A stretch of 64,000 bases of DNA from positions 209,465,750 to 209,529,749 of the forward strand of contig NC_134570.1 in NCBI RefSeq assembly GCF_050947875.1, in the 5' to 3' direction. Positions 11,575-22,231 of the stretch are shown here, piece after piece (position 1 is the first letter of the stretch; each line of letters opens with the position of its first letter). A program made the position numbers and the translations under genes. Source of the stretch: Dermacentor variabilis. Its lineage: Eukaryota > Arthropoda > Arachnida > Ixodida > Ixodidae. The notes under the pieces were generated by a model. It did no database searches. It saw only the letters and a program-made list of their open reading frames with translations, and was not told the origin of the DNA.

Positions 11575-12769
11575 GTTTTCCTGCCCCGATGGGGCTGGAC
11601 GCCACCGCATGGGGGAAAGTGAGCCGCGACGAGGGGATGGCGAGCGACAATCACGGGCACAAGGAATGACTTTGCTCGCAGACGGCAAGTGCGAGTCATT
11701 TGGTGGCGAGAAGAACGAAGCTGGCGAAGTGTAGGGGCGGACAGGTTGATCATTACCTTGAAGCCATAAGCGACCGCGACAGTGTCGTGCTACCTGACCA
11801 GGGATTCCACAGAAGAAGCACACGGGGCGATCGTCGGGTGTACGCCAGGGTCCCGCGCTAGCTGGTGATATGGTGGTGTACACTGGAGGGATTGGACATG
11901 GCGGTGCAGCAAACGGTGCTGCTGAAAAAGTCGATGGAGGTGGTCGTGCTGCAACCTCAGCGTGGCTTAGAGGTACAGGTAATGGTGGCGCAGCACGAGG
12001 GGACTGAATAGCTTCGGACACTTGTTCCAGGAGCATCTGACGCAACGTAGGGCCAAGGACGGCGTAGGACCTGGGGCGGCGGTGAGTAGGGATAGCTGGT
12101 GGGCGACTTCGGAGCGTATAAATTCGTTGATTTCGCCGAACAGATGGTCGTTGTTTGTCACAGCGGCTAAACTTGCAATGGAAGTATCGGGGATCGAAGA
12201 ACGTCGAGTGAGTAGAAGTTGCCTCCTGAGTTCGTCGTAGCTTTGACAAAGTTAAGCGACTTCGACCATGGTCCGCGGCCTTTTCGAGAGGAGCTTTTGA
12301 ATGCGCCGTCTTCGATGCCCTTCATTAAGTGACGGATCTTGTCAGACTCAGACATCGATGGATCGACGTGCTTGCAAAAGTCCACAACGTCTTCTATGTA
12401 CTTGGTGAAGTTTTCACCGGGTTGCTGGGAATGGTTTCGCAAGCGTTGCTCGACACGGAGCTTCCGCACCTCAGGGCGATCGAAGACTTGCATAATGCGC
12501 GCCTTGAAACCTGGCCAGGTGGCGAGCTCGGAATCGGGGTTATGGTACCACACGCTAGCGACTCCCGGGAGATAGAAGTTCACGTACCTGAGCTTCACAG
12601 CATCGTCCCATTTATTGTGGACACTCATGCGCTCATATGTCGAGAGCCAATTTTATTCGTCGTATTCGCCGGAACTGCTGAAGATCGGAGCATCGTGTTG
12701 ACGCACTGAGCCAGGAGAAATCAATGTTGGCGATGCCGGAGGTGTTGTTCGGCTGGCTTAGTCAGGCAT
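11572..12769 (-). pseudogene. gag: Gy-B1 gag, decayed
   Basis: Capsid-like domain with HNKWDDAVKL, GVASVWYHN, PEVRKLRVEQRLR and GENFTKYIEDVVDFC. The zinc knuckle is CFFCGIPGQVARHC, in which the usual His is Gln. An Arg/Ser/Pro-rich tail follows. The ATG at 12769 is followed by TAA at codon 4, and another stop interrupts the NWLSTYER region. A frameshift after DGAFKSS (about 12280) moves the C-terminal part to another frame; the same frameshift occurs in Gy-B2, so it predates the duplication. Gag ends with GGAAAAC directly before TAG (11581-11575 and 11574-11572). Confidence 0.8.
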
Positions 12770-12841
12770 GATGGCCGGCAGTGTCCCATTACGTAGTTCC
12801 AAGGTGGTTGGAGAAGTACTACCCAGCAACTCCCCCAAGTA

Positions 12842-12983
12842 TGCAAGGCGGTTTATTGAGCACTCAGAAACGCGTCCATTTTAGGCGTGCGTCAGACACC
12901 GAGGGCGCGAGCCCCTCTTCGTTGGCGGGCCGATGATGGCAGTGCGTCAATAGAGATGGAGCGTGCCAGTCTTCTTCGCTACA
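12842..12983 (-). repeat. 5' LTR of Gy-B1 (142 bp)
   Basis: Minus strand starts TGTAGCGAAGAAG and ends AATAAACCGCCTTGCA, followed by TACTTGGGGGAG (primer-site region). It is collinear with 29269-29410. ATAT lies outside. Confidence 0.8.
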
Positions 12984-12987
12984 ATAT

Positions 12988-13143
12988 TGTTACAAACGAG
13001 GTGTTTAATGCAGAACCCGATGAATCTGGTTGATAGGCGCGGCTGTTAAAGAGCGGTCTCGTGGCCGCTTGGCTAACGTCGTTTTCTTCTTTCTTTCATC
13101 TGGTTGTTAACGCGGCACGTGTGGTTCATGACAGCTTGTGACA
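12988..13143 (-). repeat. 3' LTR of Gy-E1 (156 bp)
   Basis: Minus strand TGTCACAAGC...TTTGTAACA. Same length and layout as 29109-29264 and 25446-25601. Confidence 0.85.
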
Positions 13144-13177
13144 TTTCCCGGCTGGCAGACGAAGCCCGCCGGTAGAG

Positions 13178-14552
13178 TCAGTCATCTCGTGGGTTGTAAC
13201 GCCTCAGACGCGCGTCGTGTGTCACTTCAGCCTTGGCCGAGCGTCGTCCGCTGCTCGTGAGACGCGCAATGGGGTAGTTCGCTGAGGTGCTCCAGAATAA
13301 CGTAAGGGCCGACGTATTGGGCGAGAAACTTCTAGCACAAGCCACGCTTCCGCAACGGCGTCCAGAGCCACACAAGGTCACCAGGATCGAAGTCAACGTG
13401 GAGAAGGATTGGTTGGGATGTCAACAGGAACTTGAGCTGGCGAAACGATGAGTCGCAATCTGCAGTGCACTCAAAGGGAACGCCTTTTTGGAGAAGGTGT
13501 GTAAGGGGATAAGGCATGTCAGCAAACCGGGGAATGAATCGGCGAAAATAGGAGCACAAGCCCAAGAATCTTCTTAACTGCTTGACAGAGTTGGGTACTC
13601 TAAATGCTTCTACGGCGGCAGTATTTTGTAGATCTGGTAGGATGCCCTCTTTAGCGACCAGATGTTCTAGCACAAGAGTTTGCCGTTACCCAAAACGGCA
13701 CTTTTTTTTAATTGACCACAAGATCCGCTTTCTGCAAGCAGTTCAAGACCAAATCTAAACGTTTGCTGTGCTCACTAAACGTTCGCCCGAAGATCACAAC
13801 GTCGTCTAAGTAGCACATGCAAACTTCCCCTTTTAAGCCGCGTTATATCGTGTCCATGTACATTTCGAACGTTGCGGGCGCGTTACACAACCCGAAAGGC
13901 ATCACGTTAAACTCGAATAGTCCGTCGGTTGTTACAAATGCTGTCTTTCCTCTGTCGTCCTTGTGTATAGGAATTTGCCAGGAACCTGACCGTAAATCGA
14001 TTGAGCAATAGTAAGATGCCCCAAAGAGACAGTCGATGGCGTCGTCAATTCGTGGGAGCGGATATACATCTTTCTTAGTAACGGCGTTTAGGCGACGGCA
14101 ATCAACACAGAACCGCCACGTACCGTCTTTCTTCTTCCCCAATATCACGGGGGCTGCCCAAGAACTAAATGATTCTCGAATGACGCCTTTGCATAGCATT
14201 TCTTGGACCTGATCTCTGATTTTCTTGCGTTCTGACGCGGATACAAGATAGAGTTTTTGTCGGATTGGCTGGGCGGCTCCTGTGTTGATGCGGTGACGAG
14301 TTCTGGACGCAGGAATTGATGGCAAGCCATCGTGCTGCGCAAAGTCGAATACCGAGGTATGTTTCGTAACCAGGGCCATCAAAACTCGACGCTCGTGATC
14401 GCTGATTGACTTATCAATCATGGAAAGTATCTTCGAGCTCCCGAGGCTCGAGACACTGGTTGCTCCTCCATGGGGGAGCTCTGTAAGTGCTGCCACCGAT
14501 ACGGTTGAGTCTTCGTGAAACGTGGCAATCTTTAGGCCTTGAGGTAGCACGG
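13178..14552 (-). pseudogene. pol: Gy-E1 pol fragment (RT plus integrase tail)
   Basis: RT is recognisable from VFDFAQ through [45 protein letters not shown] and CYLDDVVIFG (near 13800). An early stop and frameshifts follow FEMYMDTI. RNase H is limited to its start (FLLTSQPIL). It then jumps straight to the integrase C-terminal GPY/F-like module (GDLVWLWTPLRKRGLC near 13390-13330). The rest of RNase H and nearly all of integrase are deleted, at the same join as in Gy-E2. Confidence 0.8.
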
Positions 14553-14574
14553 TACTGAATGCAGACCTGTCCTG

Positions 14575-14706
14575 CCCACATCAATTTCGCTTAAGTAAAT
14601 GAAGCGATGAATTTACAAAGATATTGTGAAATATTTATTGCCCACATCAATATCACTTAAGTAAATGAAGCGATGAATTTACAAAGATATTGTGAAATAT
14701 TTATTG
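14575..14706. repeat. Two tandem 66-bp repeats in segment X1
   Basis: Units 14575-14640 and 14641-14706 (CCCACATCAAT...ATATTTATTG) are nearly identical. The inverted counterpart lies at about 37922-38784, where one unit is split by a TTAA-flanked element. The second unit here contains the uninterrupted ACTTAAGTA that corresponds to that insertion site. Confidence 0.85.
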
Positions 14707-14840
14707 AACAGCGCGTTACTAACGAACAGTGAACAGCGTTTTTGCAAGTGGTTTTCATGTACTACACAATTACGAGAGTTTTATTGTGACTTAGCGTGCA
14801 AAATTGATATGAGTTAGCAAGTAGGGGGGGGGAGTGCATT

Positions 14841-15112
14841 TTCTTTTTGGACTTCCTTAACGCACTTAACATAGTCTTTCATTCTTTGCCTCTTGATAAA
14901 CTTCGGGTGCTAAATATACATTCTAGCGGTTTTCGGTGGATAAATATTCACTTGTTGCATGCCCAGCAGTGTGCTCTGCTGAATGGCACTACTTGAAATT
15001 TTCGGAAGGCCTTGTGAGGGGTCCCGCAAGGGTCTCTTCTGTGGCCCGCTTTGTTTGTAATTTATATTTTTCACAATACTACGTGCATTAGCTGTCATAC
15101 GAGTTTAAGTTT
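14841..15112 (+). pseudogene. Fragment of CR1-like LINE reverse transcriptase
   Basis: One plus-strand frame reads LPLDKLRVLNIHSSGFRWIN, then LLNGTT, and after two stops GVPQGSLLWPALFVIYI. This is the order of RT motifs A-B in CR1/Jockey-type LINEs ([13 protein letters not shown] is typical). Both the Asp-rich motif A and the YADD motif are missing. The inverted counterpart is 37510-37790. Confidence 0.6.
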
Positions 15113-15123
15113 CGGCGCAGCTT

Positions 15124-15720
15124 ACGGTGACGTAGACAGTCGTATCACTCCTTGTGTAAGAAGGTCGTTGATTTGTCTGTCCATTTCGACGCTGTCGGCT
15201 TCTGAGCATCGATAGAGTGCTCTACGCATGGGAACATTGTTAGCAAAAGGAATAGGATGTGTTTCGCTAGTGATGCACGCAATGTCAGACTGTCATTTTG
15301 AAAGAATGTTCTCGTACTTCTGGACAAGCTGCTTCAATGCCATCCTCTGAGTTTCAATCACAAAGTTCGAATTCCTGCAAACAATCGTGCGTGTTAGCCG
15401 TGGAAGAGTTTCGTGGATGAGAGTGGAGGATGTCACTCCTTTGGTGTCGAGTCAGGGTATCAAGATCCTGAGACAAGGTAAAGAGAGATGCACTGTCCAA
15501 GCCAAGATGTAGGTTGCTCTTCATGCCTTGTACATGTTCCTTCATTTCCTTTGCGATTTTTCCTGTCTGTATCTTTAGATTGACGTGACCCAATTTTTTC
15601 GTAGATGTTGCAACTTGTTGTACGTTGATGCATGAAAGTCTCATTATTTGTAGGTGAGGAGTCCTCAACACACCTTCGCTGATACAGGTAATTGTCGCTC
15701 CTGTATCAAGAGCAGTACTG
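15124..15720 (-). pseudogene. Gy-H1: protease-RT fragment of another gypsy lineage
   Basis: Minus strand shows a retropepsin-like active site LDTGATITCISE near 15700, a linker, then RT N-terminal sequence with ALYRCSEADSVEMDRQIND and GVIRLSTSP before the frame stops at about 15124. It lies back to back with Gy-D1. The lineage differs from Gy-A to Gy-G (no match in the linker). Its counterpart in the inverted arm is 36900-37506. Confidence 0.55.
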
Positions 15721-15844
15721 ACAGAGTACGCGGTAATGAGTGCATCAAGTTAAATTACCAGAGCTTTGGGTCACACTCCTCGTTTCCCTGGTTAGTAGTG
15801 AGGGCGGGAATGCTTGCGCGTCGTGGACATTCATTGTGCCATTG

Positions 15845-17650
15845 CATCTGGCAGATGGTGAGCAAGTCGCTCAGCACGAGTGAGCGGTACACGTTATTAG
15901 CTGTTCTATCCAAGCACTCGCAAGTGTTTGACTTTTCATGGTAGAGTGTATAAGCGCGACTGGACGAGGACGAAGAAAGAAACAGATTGACAAGGCGTCC
16001 GAAATTCCTACTTCTCGAATACGCCATCGTATCAATACCGGAAGGGGCGCCCTATACGACAGAAGCCGTACAGACTATTCCCGACTCAGCGTAAGGAAAT
16101 TGGCGAGCAAGTACAGGAAATGCTGCACAAGGGGATAATTCAGGGCTTGTCGAGTTCCTTGGCTGAATTTGTCATTCTCGTGAGAATGAAAGATGGTAGT
16201 TGGTGATTCTGTGCAGAATAATGGCGGCTAAACAACGTTACCAAGAGAGATGTCTACCCACTACCGCGGATAGATGATGCATTAGACTGCCTTCATTCGG
16301 CTCCTTACTTCTCTTCTGTAGACTTGAGATCCACCTACTGGCGGATCCCGTTGCATGCCACGGATAAGGTAAAAACAGTGTTCTTGACACGCGATGGACT
16401 TTTTGAATTCAATGTCATGCTGGTCGCCTCGTGCAACGCACCCGCCACCTTTGAACGCTTCATGGATACTATTCTGCGAGGTTTAAAGTGGGAGATGTGC
16501 ATGTGCTAACGCGACGATGTTATTATCTTTGGGCGCACACTTCACGAGCCCAGCAGGCGTGTCCGCATTGTCCTCACCTACATACAGAAGGCTTCTCTTG
16601 TGCTCAACTCTAAAAAGTGCCATTTTGGTGAGCGCCGAGCCTCGGTGTTGGCACATCTTGCGGACAAAGACGGCGTCAAGTATGACCCTGCGAAGATAGA
16701 CGCTATTGAAGCAATTTAACCGCCTCACTCTGTAAAACAACTTCGCAGCTTTCTAGGGCGCTGCTGCTTTTTTAGGTGGTTCATTCCTCGATTTGTTGAC
16801 GTCGCTGATCCCTTGACAAGCCTCCTGCCCAAGAATACCGCTTTCGAGTGTGCGCCTGATTGTTCGGCTTCCTTTCAATAGCGGACGTTTCTGCTGACGT
16901 CACGACCGGTCCTCCAACACTTCAATCCTTCCGCGCCAACAGAAGTCCACACACATGCGACTGGTGTAGGTCTTGGTGCTCTTCTGGTTCAACGTTTCGA
17001 TGACAAAGAACACGTCTTCGCCTACGCAATTCGGTCATTAAGCAAACCTGAACGTAATTACACCGTGGCTGGGCAGGAATGTTTTACTGTTATTTTTGCA
17101 GTACAGCGATTTTGGTCATGCGCGATTTTCATGTACGTAAGTTCGGACCACATGAACTGGGACGAAGTATTACCGTTCGTCCCTTGAGCATGCAACACCG
17201 CGCAACATGAGACAAGTGCATTTAGTCCGTTTTTCCTTCTTTACGCTCGTCTGTCCAGGTACACATTGGACACTATCTTTCCTTTTGGTAATCACGAGGA
17301 CGCTTGAATCGTGGAAACCTTCTGCCGAGCGGACGAGGATCGGCGCCTCGCTCGATTACGTAATCTAGCATCACAAAGCAGTCAAAATCCCGATACGATA
17401 GTCGACACCGGCAAGCCACTTAGGATCCGAGTGACCCTAGTGTGGATATGGACTCCTGCGCGTAAACGCGGTCTATGTCGAAAACTGCTCGCCGACTATG
17501 TTGGACCGTTCATTGTGGTTGAGCATCTCAGCAACGTGAATTATAGAATTGCGCGCCTTCCTTCCAGTGGATGACGGGCATCGAAGACCGGAATCGCGCA
17601 TGTAGCCCTCCTGAAGTCGTTTACTGAACGAAAGCCCCACTGACTTCTCG
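15845..17650 (+). pseudogene. pol: Gy-D1 pol, 5'-truncated with internal deletion
   Basis: It begins within the region before RT (SKSLSTSERYTLL, then VFDFSW) and has no gag or protease. RT motifs: [44 protein letters not shown]. The catalytic CYLDD is changed to C-stop-RDD (near 16507), a lesion shared with Gy-D2. RNase H starts (EVHTHATGVGLGALL) but near 17130 jumps to the late integrase region (SSDHMNWDE; FLLYARLSRYTLDTIFPF) and the GPF-type tail (VWIWTPARKRGLC, YVGPF). The integrase catalytic core is gone. Multiple frames and stops make it non-functional. Confidence 0.8.
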
Positions 17651-17680
17651 CCCGGAGGGCATCGTCTGCGAGAGGAGCCA

Positions 17681-17820
17681 TATTACATTGCATCATAGGT
17701 TTTGGGGCAGCAGCAGCAACATTAAGAGGGCGGCGAGGAAGGAAAATGCCACGTGCAGTATGGGGCACACACTTGTCCTACGTCTCCTTGAAATAAATGC
17801 CTGCTACACACCCCGTAACA
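17681..17820 (+). repeat. 3' LTR of Gy-D1 (about 140 bp)
   Basis: Runs from TATTACATTGC after the purine-rich GCGAGAGGAGCC to CCCCGTAACA, with AATAAA near the end. ATAT of the (TA)n tract follows at once. The start (TATTACA instead of TGT) is also seen in Gy-D2, so the exact 5' end is uncertain. Confidence 0.65.
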
Positions 17821-18153
<333 letters not shown>

Positions 18154-18155
18154 TT

Positions 18156-18171
18156 TGGTGGAGGTGCGGGG
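18156..18171 (+). other. Primer-binding site of Gy-C1
   Basis: TGGTGGAGGTGCGGGG starts two bases after the LTR, with the TGG expected to pair with a tRNA 3' CCA. The implied tRNA end (...CACCTCCACCA) resembles tRNA-Ala from memory. The tRNA identity is a guess. Confidence 0.5.
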
Positions 18172-18223
18172 TAGACCTCGGAAACTGGAACTCCGAAGCC
18201 GGACGCTACCGACTGCTACGACC

Positions 18224-19471
18224 ATGCCTGACGAAACCACCCAGGAAGATGCACCACAGCCTCCGGCGGTCATCGTTTCCGGTGTGTTGCGCCAGCGTGA
18301 TCCTGCCATCTTTAGCGGCACCGATGATCATGACGTGGAGGATTGGTTGTCATCTTACGAACGGGTGAGCCAGCATAACAAGTGGGACGACGTCACCAAG
18401 TTGCACAACGTGTTGTTTTACTTAACTGGCGTCGCGAACCTCTGGTTCCGAAACCACGAACACGATTTCGGAACATGGAGCACATTCAAAACAAGTTTCG
18501 CTGAAGTGTTCGGGCGCCCCGCTGTGCGCAAGCTTCGCGCAGAGCAACGCTTACGGGGGCGTGCGCAACATCACGGTGAAACTTTCACAAGTTACATCGA
18601 AGATGTCATTGACCTGTGTAAGCGCGTGAATCCGTCAATGTCAGAACAGGACAAGATCAAACACATTATGAAAGGCATTGATGAGGACGCCTTTCAGATG
18701 TTGTTAGCGAAGGATCTGCGTACCGTGGCCGAAGTTATCAATTTGTGCCAAAGTTTTGACGAGCTACGGAAACAACGCATCTTAGCTCGGCGCCCACCGC
18801 CTACGGAAGATTCGTTAGCAGCATTAATTATTGGCGACAACCACACAACTTTGCTGAGGCAAATAAAAGAATTTGTGCGCGAGGAGGTCGCACGACAGCT
18901 CTCGATTTTGCCGACCACGGAGAAGCCTTCTCAATGTTTGGCTCCAGCGCTCCGACAGATAATTCAAGAGCAAGTGACCGAAGCTCTTCCACCTCCGTGT
19001 CAGCCGGCTCCCGTGGCCGCGCCTCTGACGTATGCTGAAGCCGTTGCACGGGCGCCTCGTCTACAGAGGTTCTCTCCTCCGCCTTCAGCGCCTCGCCCGC
19101 CGGTGTTCTCTCCTCCGCCTTCGCCTCGCCAGCCGGCGGATCCCTTTTTCAGTGCACAGCAGCAGGGTCCAAATCCTTGGCGCACTGCTGACAACCGCCC
19201 AATATGCTATGCCTGCGGTACCCCGGGTCATGTAGTGCGCTTCTGCCGCCGGCGCTTGCCGGCCTTCGTGGGCACCCCGCGACGACCCAGCTCCGACTTC
19301 CGACCTTTCCGTATGCCTTCACGACCACCACCGGAAGTCTACGCTGCTGATGACATACCGGCACCGCAGTCACAGCTCTACGGCACTCGTCGCTCGCCTT
19401 CCCCTCGTCGGCGCTCACTCTCACCCATGCGTCGTAGACCCAGTGCCAGTACTACTGAGGCGGAAAACTGA
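18224..19471 (+). CDS. gag: Gy-C1 gag, open reading frame of 415 codons
   Basis: Particle-forming structural protein, intact in this copy. The first ATG after the primer site is 18224 (MPDETTQ). The capsid-like domain (about residues 20-175) has DVEDWLSSYERVS, GVANLWFRN, GETFTSYIEDVIDLCKR and KIKHIMKGID. A Pro-rich linker follows, then one canonical zinc knuckle CYACGTPGHVVRFC (about residue 330) and an Arg/Ser-rich tail (RRSPSPRRRSLSP). The stop TGA (19469-19471) is preceded immediately by GGAAAAC, and pol is in the -1 frame. The same frame in Gy-C2 has one nonsense codon, which makes this the only full gag in the inverted complex. Confidence 0.9.
   Translation: MPDETTQEDAPQPPAVIVSGVLRQRDPAIFSGTDDHDVEDWLSSYERVSQHNKWDDVTKLHNVLFYLTGVANLWFRNHEHDFGTWSTFKTSFAEVFGRPAVRKLRAEQRLRGRAQHHGETFTSYIEDVIDLCKRVNPSMSEQDKIKHIMKGIDEDAFQMLLAKDLRTVAEVINLCQSFDELRKQRILARRPPPTEDSLAALIIGDNHTTLLRQIKEFVREEVARQLSILPTTEKPSQCLAPALRQIIQEQVTEALPPPCQPAPVAAPLTYAEAVARAPRLQRFSPPPSAPRPPVFSPPPSPRQPADPFFSAQQQGPNPWRTADNRPICYACGTPGHVVRFCRRRLPAFVGTPRRPSSDFRPFRMPSRPPPEVYAADDIPAPQSQLYGTRRSPSPRRRSLSPMRRRPSASTTEAEN
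19462..19468 (+). promoter_or_regulatory. Candidate -1 frameshift heptamer, Gy-C1
   Basis: GGAAAAC abuts the TGA stop of gag. The pol frame is -1 and stays open upstream as far as the TGA at 19456-19458, so the two frames overlap by about 10 bases here. This is not a perfect X XXY YYZ heptamer, so use as a slip site is inferred from conservation and position. Confidence 0.45.
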
Positions 19472-22227
19472 TTTCCGCAGTTCCTGAGGCACGAACTGCG
19501 TCATCGTCGGAACATCAAAGTCCTCGTTTTTCCCCCGCTAACGTCATTGAAGTGTGCGTTGATGGCATCAAATCCCTTGCGCTCGTCGATACAGGTGCTG
19601 CTGTGTCCGTGATTAGTGAGAAGCTTTGTCGTGCATTGCGGAAAGTGACCATGAAGCCTTCGGTTCCATTGCTTAGAACAGCCACTGCGCAACAAGTACA
19701 GCCAGTCGCTATGTGCACTGCCAGAGTGCTGATTCGAGACATTTTGTATTCCATTGATTTCTTTGTGTTAACTTGTTGGTCCCACGATGTCATTCTCGGT
19801 TGGGATTTTCTGTCGCGCCATCATGCCGTCATCGACTGTGCACGTGCTGAGGTTCAGTTCTCCGTTCTGTGCGATTTGCCATCTCGCGACTTTCAAGTTC
19901 ACGATCTTAGCAGGATCTGTGTAGCTTCAGATACAGACCTTCCTCCTCACAGTGCTGTATTTGTCCCTCTTTCATGCGCATCGCTTGCCGAAGCGACGGT
20001 CATGTTTACACCCGCTGCCGTCTTCACTCGCCGCCAGCCTATATTGTTGCCTTTCGCCCTCCTCACGGTTCACCATGGTGCTGCAGAAATACTGATTTCT
20101 AACCCAAATTCGTGCACTTTGGCTTTGCACTGTGGCGAGACTATTGGCACCATCGAGTCTGTGGACGCTGACGCTATTGTGCACTTCCCCATGGCCGACG
20201 ACGTCGATACTGCCAACGTAACAGCACTGACGCCCCATGTGCCATCTAACCGAGTCCCACCGGATGTTTTTTGTCGCTCCATTGCTGATGACCTCGAGCC
20301 GACACAACGTGAGCGGCTAATTACTCTTTTAAATGAGTTTCACGCGTCTTTTGACTGGAACCAAGCATCGTTAGGCCGCACAAGTACCGTCTCTCACCAC
20401 ATTGATACGGGACACCACGCACCATTACGCCAGCGTCCGCACCGCGTGTCATCCACCGAGCGTCGTGTCATCGCCGAGCAAGTTGAAGACATGCTTGACC
20501 GTGGTGTTATCAAGCCATCCTGCAGCCCTTGGTCATCGCCCGTAGTACTCGTTAAGAAAAAAGATGGCTCGATTCGTTTCTGTGTGGACTAGCGTCGCCT
20601 CAACAAGATTACACGAAAGGATGTCTATCCTCTACCGCGCATAGATGACGCCCTGGATTGTCTACATGGTGCTGAATTCTTTTCTTCTTTGGACTTGCGA
20701 TCGGGCTATTGGCAAGTGCCAGTGGATGAATCCGACCGCTCGAAAACAGCTTTCATTACGCCTGATGGCCTGTATGAGTTTACGGTAATGCCATTCGGCC
20801 TCTGCAATGCGCCAGCGACATTCGAAAGAATGATGGACAATATTCTGCGAGGCCTCAAATGCAAGACGTGCCTGTGTTATTTAGACGACGTGGTAGTTTT
20901 CTCCCCTGATTTCACCTCTCACCTCTCTCGTCTACGCGACGTCCTTACTTGTCTTGCCACCGCCGGCCTTCAACTTAACTTGAAAAAGTGCCGATTCGGC
21001 GCCCGCCAGCTGACCATACTTGGCCATGTCGTTTCCAAAGACGGCGTCCTTCCCGACCCTGACAAACTTCGTGCTGTCGCAGAATTTCCGCGGCCGACTA
21101 CACTGAAAGAGCTCCGAAGTTTTATCGGCCTTTGCTCGTATTTGCGACGCTTTGTACGCAATTTTGCCTGCATCATCGCTCCTCTGACGAAGCTCCTGGC
21201 TGGCCCAGGTGACCTTCGCGATTGGACTCCGGCATGTGACCAAGCCTTCACCAATTTGCGTCGTCTGCTTACCTCACCACCTGTTCTACGCCACTATGAC
21301 CCGACTGCACCGACCGAAGTTCATACGGACGCCAGTGGCGTTGGTCTTGGAGCCGTCCTTGCGCAATGCAAGCCTGGCTTTCCGGAATATGTGGTTGCAT
21401 ATGCGAGTCGGGCCCTCACGAAGGCAGAAACCAATTATTCTGTCACAGAAAAAGAATGTTTGGCTATAGTTTGGGCGTTACACAAATTTCGCCCTTACTT
21501 GTATGGCCATCCTTTCGATGTTGTGACAGACCACCACGCGCTCTGCTGGCTTGCGTCACTGAAGGACCCGTCAGGCCGTCTTGGACGTTGGGCTCTTCGG
21601 CTCCAAGAATTTGATATTCGCGTCATCTATCGATCCGGGCGCCAACATTCTGATGCCGATGCACTCTCCCGATCGCCCTTGAGATCCGACGAAACGCCAC
21701 CCTCCCCCGTAGAGTGCCCGGTTGCTACACTTGCTGTTACTGACATGCCGTCTGAACAGAGGAAAGATCCGTGGATTGTGTCTCTCATTGACATTCTTCA
21801 CAGTTCTTCGACGGCTACATGCCCTCGAGCCCTTCGTCGCCAAGCCACCCATTTCGTGCTACGGGACGCCATCTTGTACCGCCGAAACTAACAGCCGGAT
21901 GGTCGCAAATGGCTGCTAGTCATCCCTCGCCATTTGCGCTCCGACATATGCACGTATTTCCACGCCGACCCCCAACAAGCTCATGCTGGCGTCCTGAAAA
22001 CCTACGAGCGGCTCCGTCAGCGCTACTACTGGCGCGGCATGTATTCTTATGTCCGCAAATACATTCGGTCATGTGTAGCCTGTCAGCGACGCAAGACATC
22101 TCCTCATACGACTGGCCCTCTGCAACCTTTGCCGTGTCCTGCACGTCCTTTTGATCGGATTGGCATTGACCTCTATGGGCCTCTTCCATCCACTGCTAAA
22201 GGAAATCGCTGGATAATTGTTGCTTCG
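19465..22227 (+). pseudogene. pol: Gy-C1 pol (protease-RT-RNase H-partial integrase), two stops
   Basis: Single frame from the frameshift site. Retropepsin: LALVDTGAAVSVIS (about 19580) and [61 protein letters not shown] and catalytic [10 protein letters not shown] near 20880. RNase [48 protein letters not shown]. Integrase: zinc-binding region ([25 protein letters not shown]) and first catalytic Asp (GIDLYGPLP), ending at NRWIIVAS. The two lesions are TAG at 20590-20592 (the Tyr codon TAT in Gy-C2) and TAA at 21889-21891 after LYRRN. Both look like single substitutions, consistent with a young copy. Confidence 0.9.
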
Positions 22228-22231
22228 GAGC

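Larger units (their letters stand above)
9141..12983 (-). mobile_element. Gy-B1: Ty3/gypsy element with integrase deleted
   Basis: 5' LTR 12842-12983, gag, protease, RT and RNase H, then only the beginning of integrase. The last ten bases on the minus strand, CCGCCTTACA (9150-9141), match the LTR 3' end (CCGCCTTGCA). A deletion therefore runs from integrase almost to the end of the 3' LTR. Both outer flanks are ATAT (9137-9140 and 12984-12987). Gy-B2 (29269-32410) is the same insertion duplicated in the other orientation. Confidence 0.8.
12988..14552 (-). mobile_element. Gy-E1: 3' half of a split Gy-E element
   Basis: It starts abruptly at 14552, equivalent to about 27714 of the complete copy Gy-E2. 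It contains RT, partial RNase H, the integrase C-terminal tail and a 3' LTR (12988-13143). Its missing 5' half corresponds closely to Gy-E3 (32412-34670), which stops at the equivalent of about 27700. The 3' flank is ATAT (12984-12987), shared with the 5' flank of Gy-B1. Confidence 0.8.

Noticed and set aside
15112..15140. AYGDVDS as a LINE RT catalytic motif continuing 14841-15112
   Set aside because: These bases are better explained as the antisense of the Gy-H1 RT start (STSP), so the YGD is coincidental.
22069..22227. C-terminal extension of the Gy-C2 pol frame beyond the junction
   Set aside because: It is the antisense of Gy-C1 integrase read through by chance.
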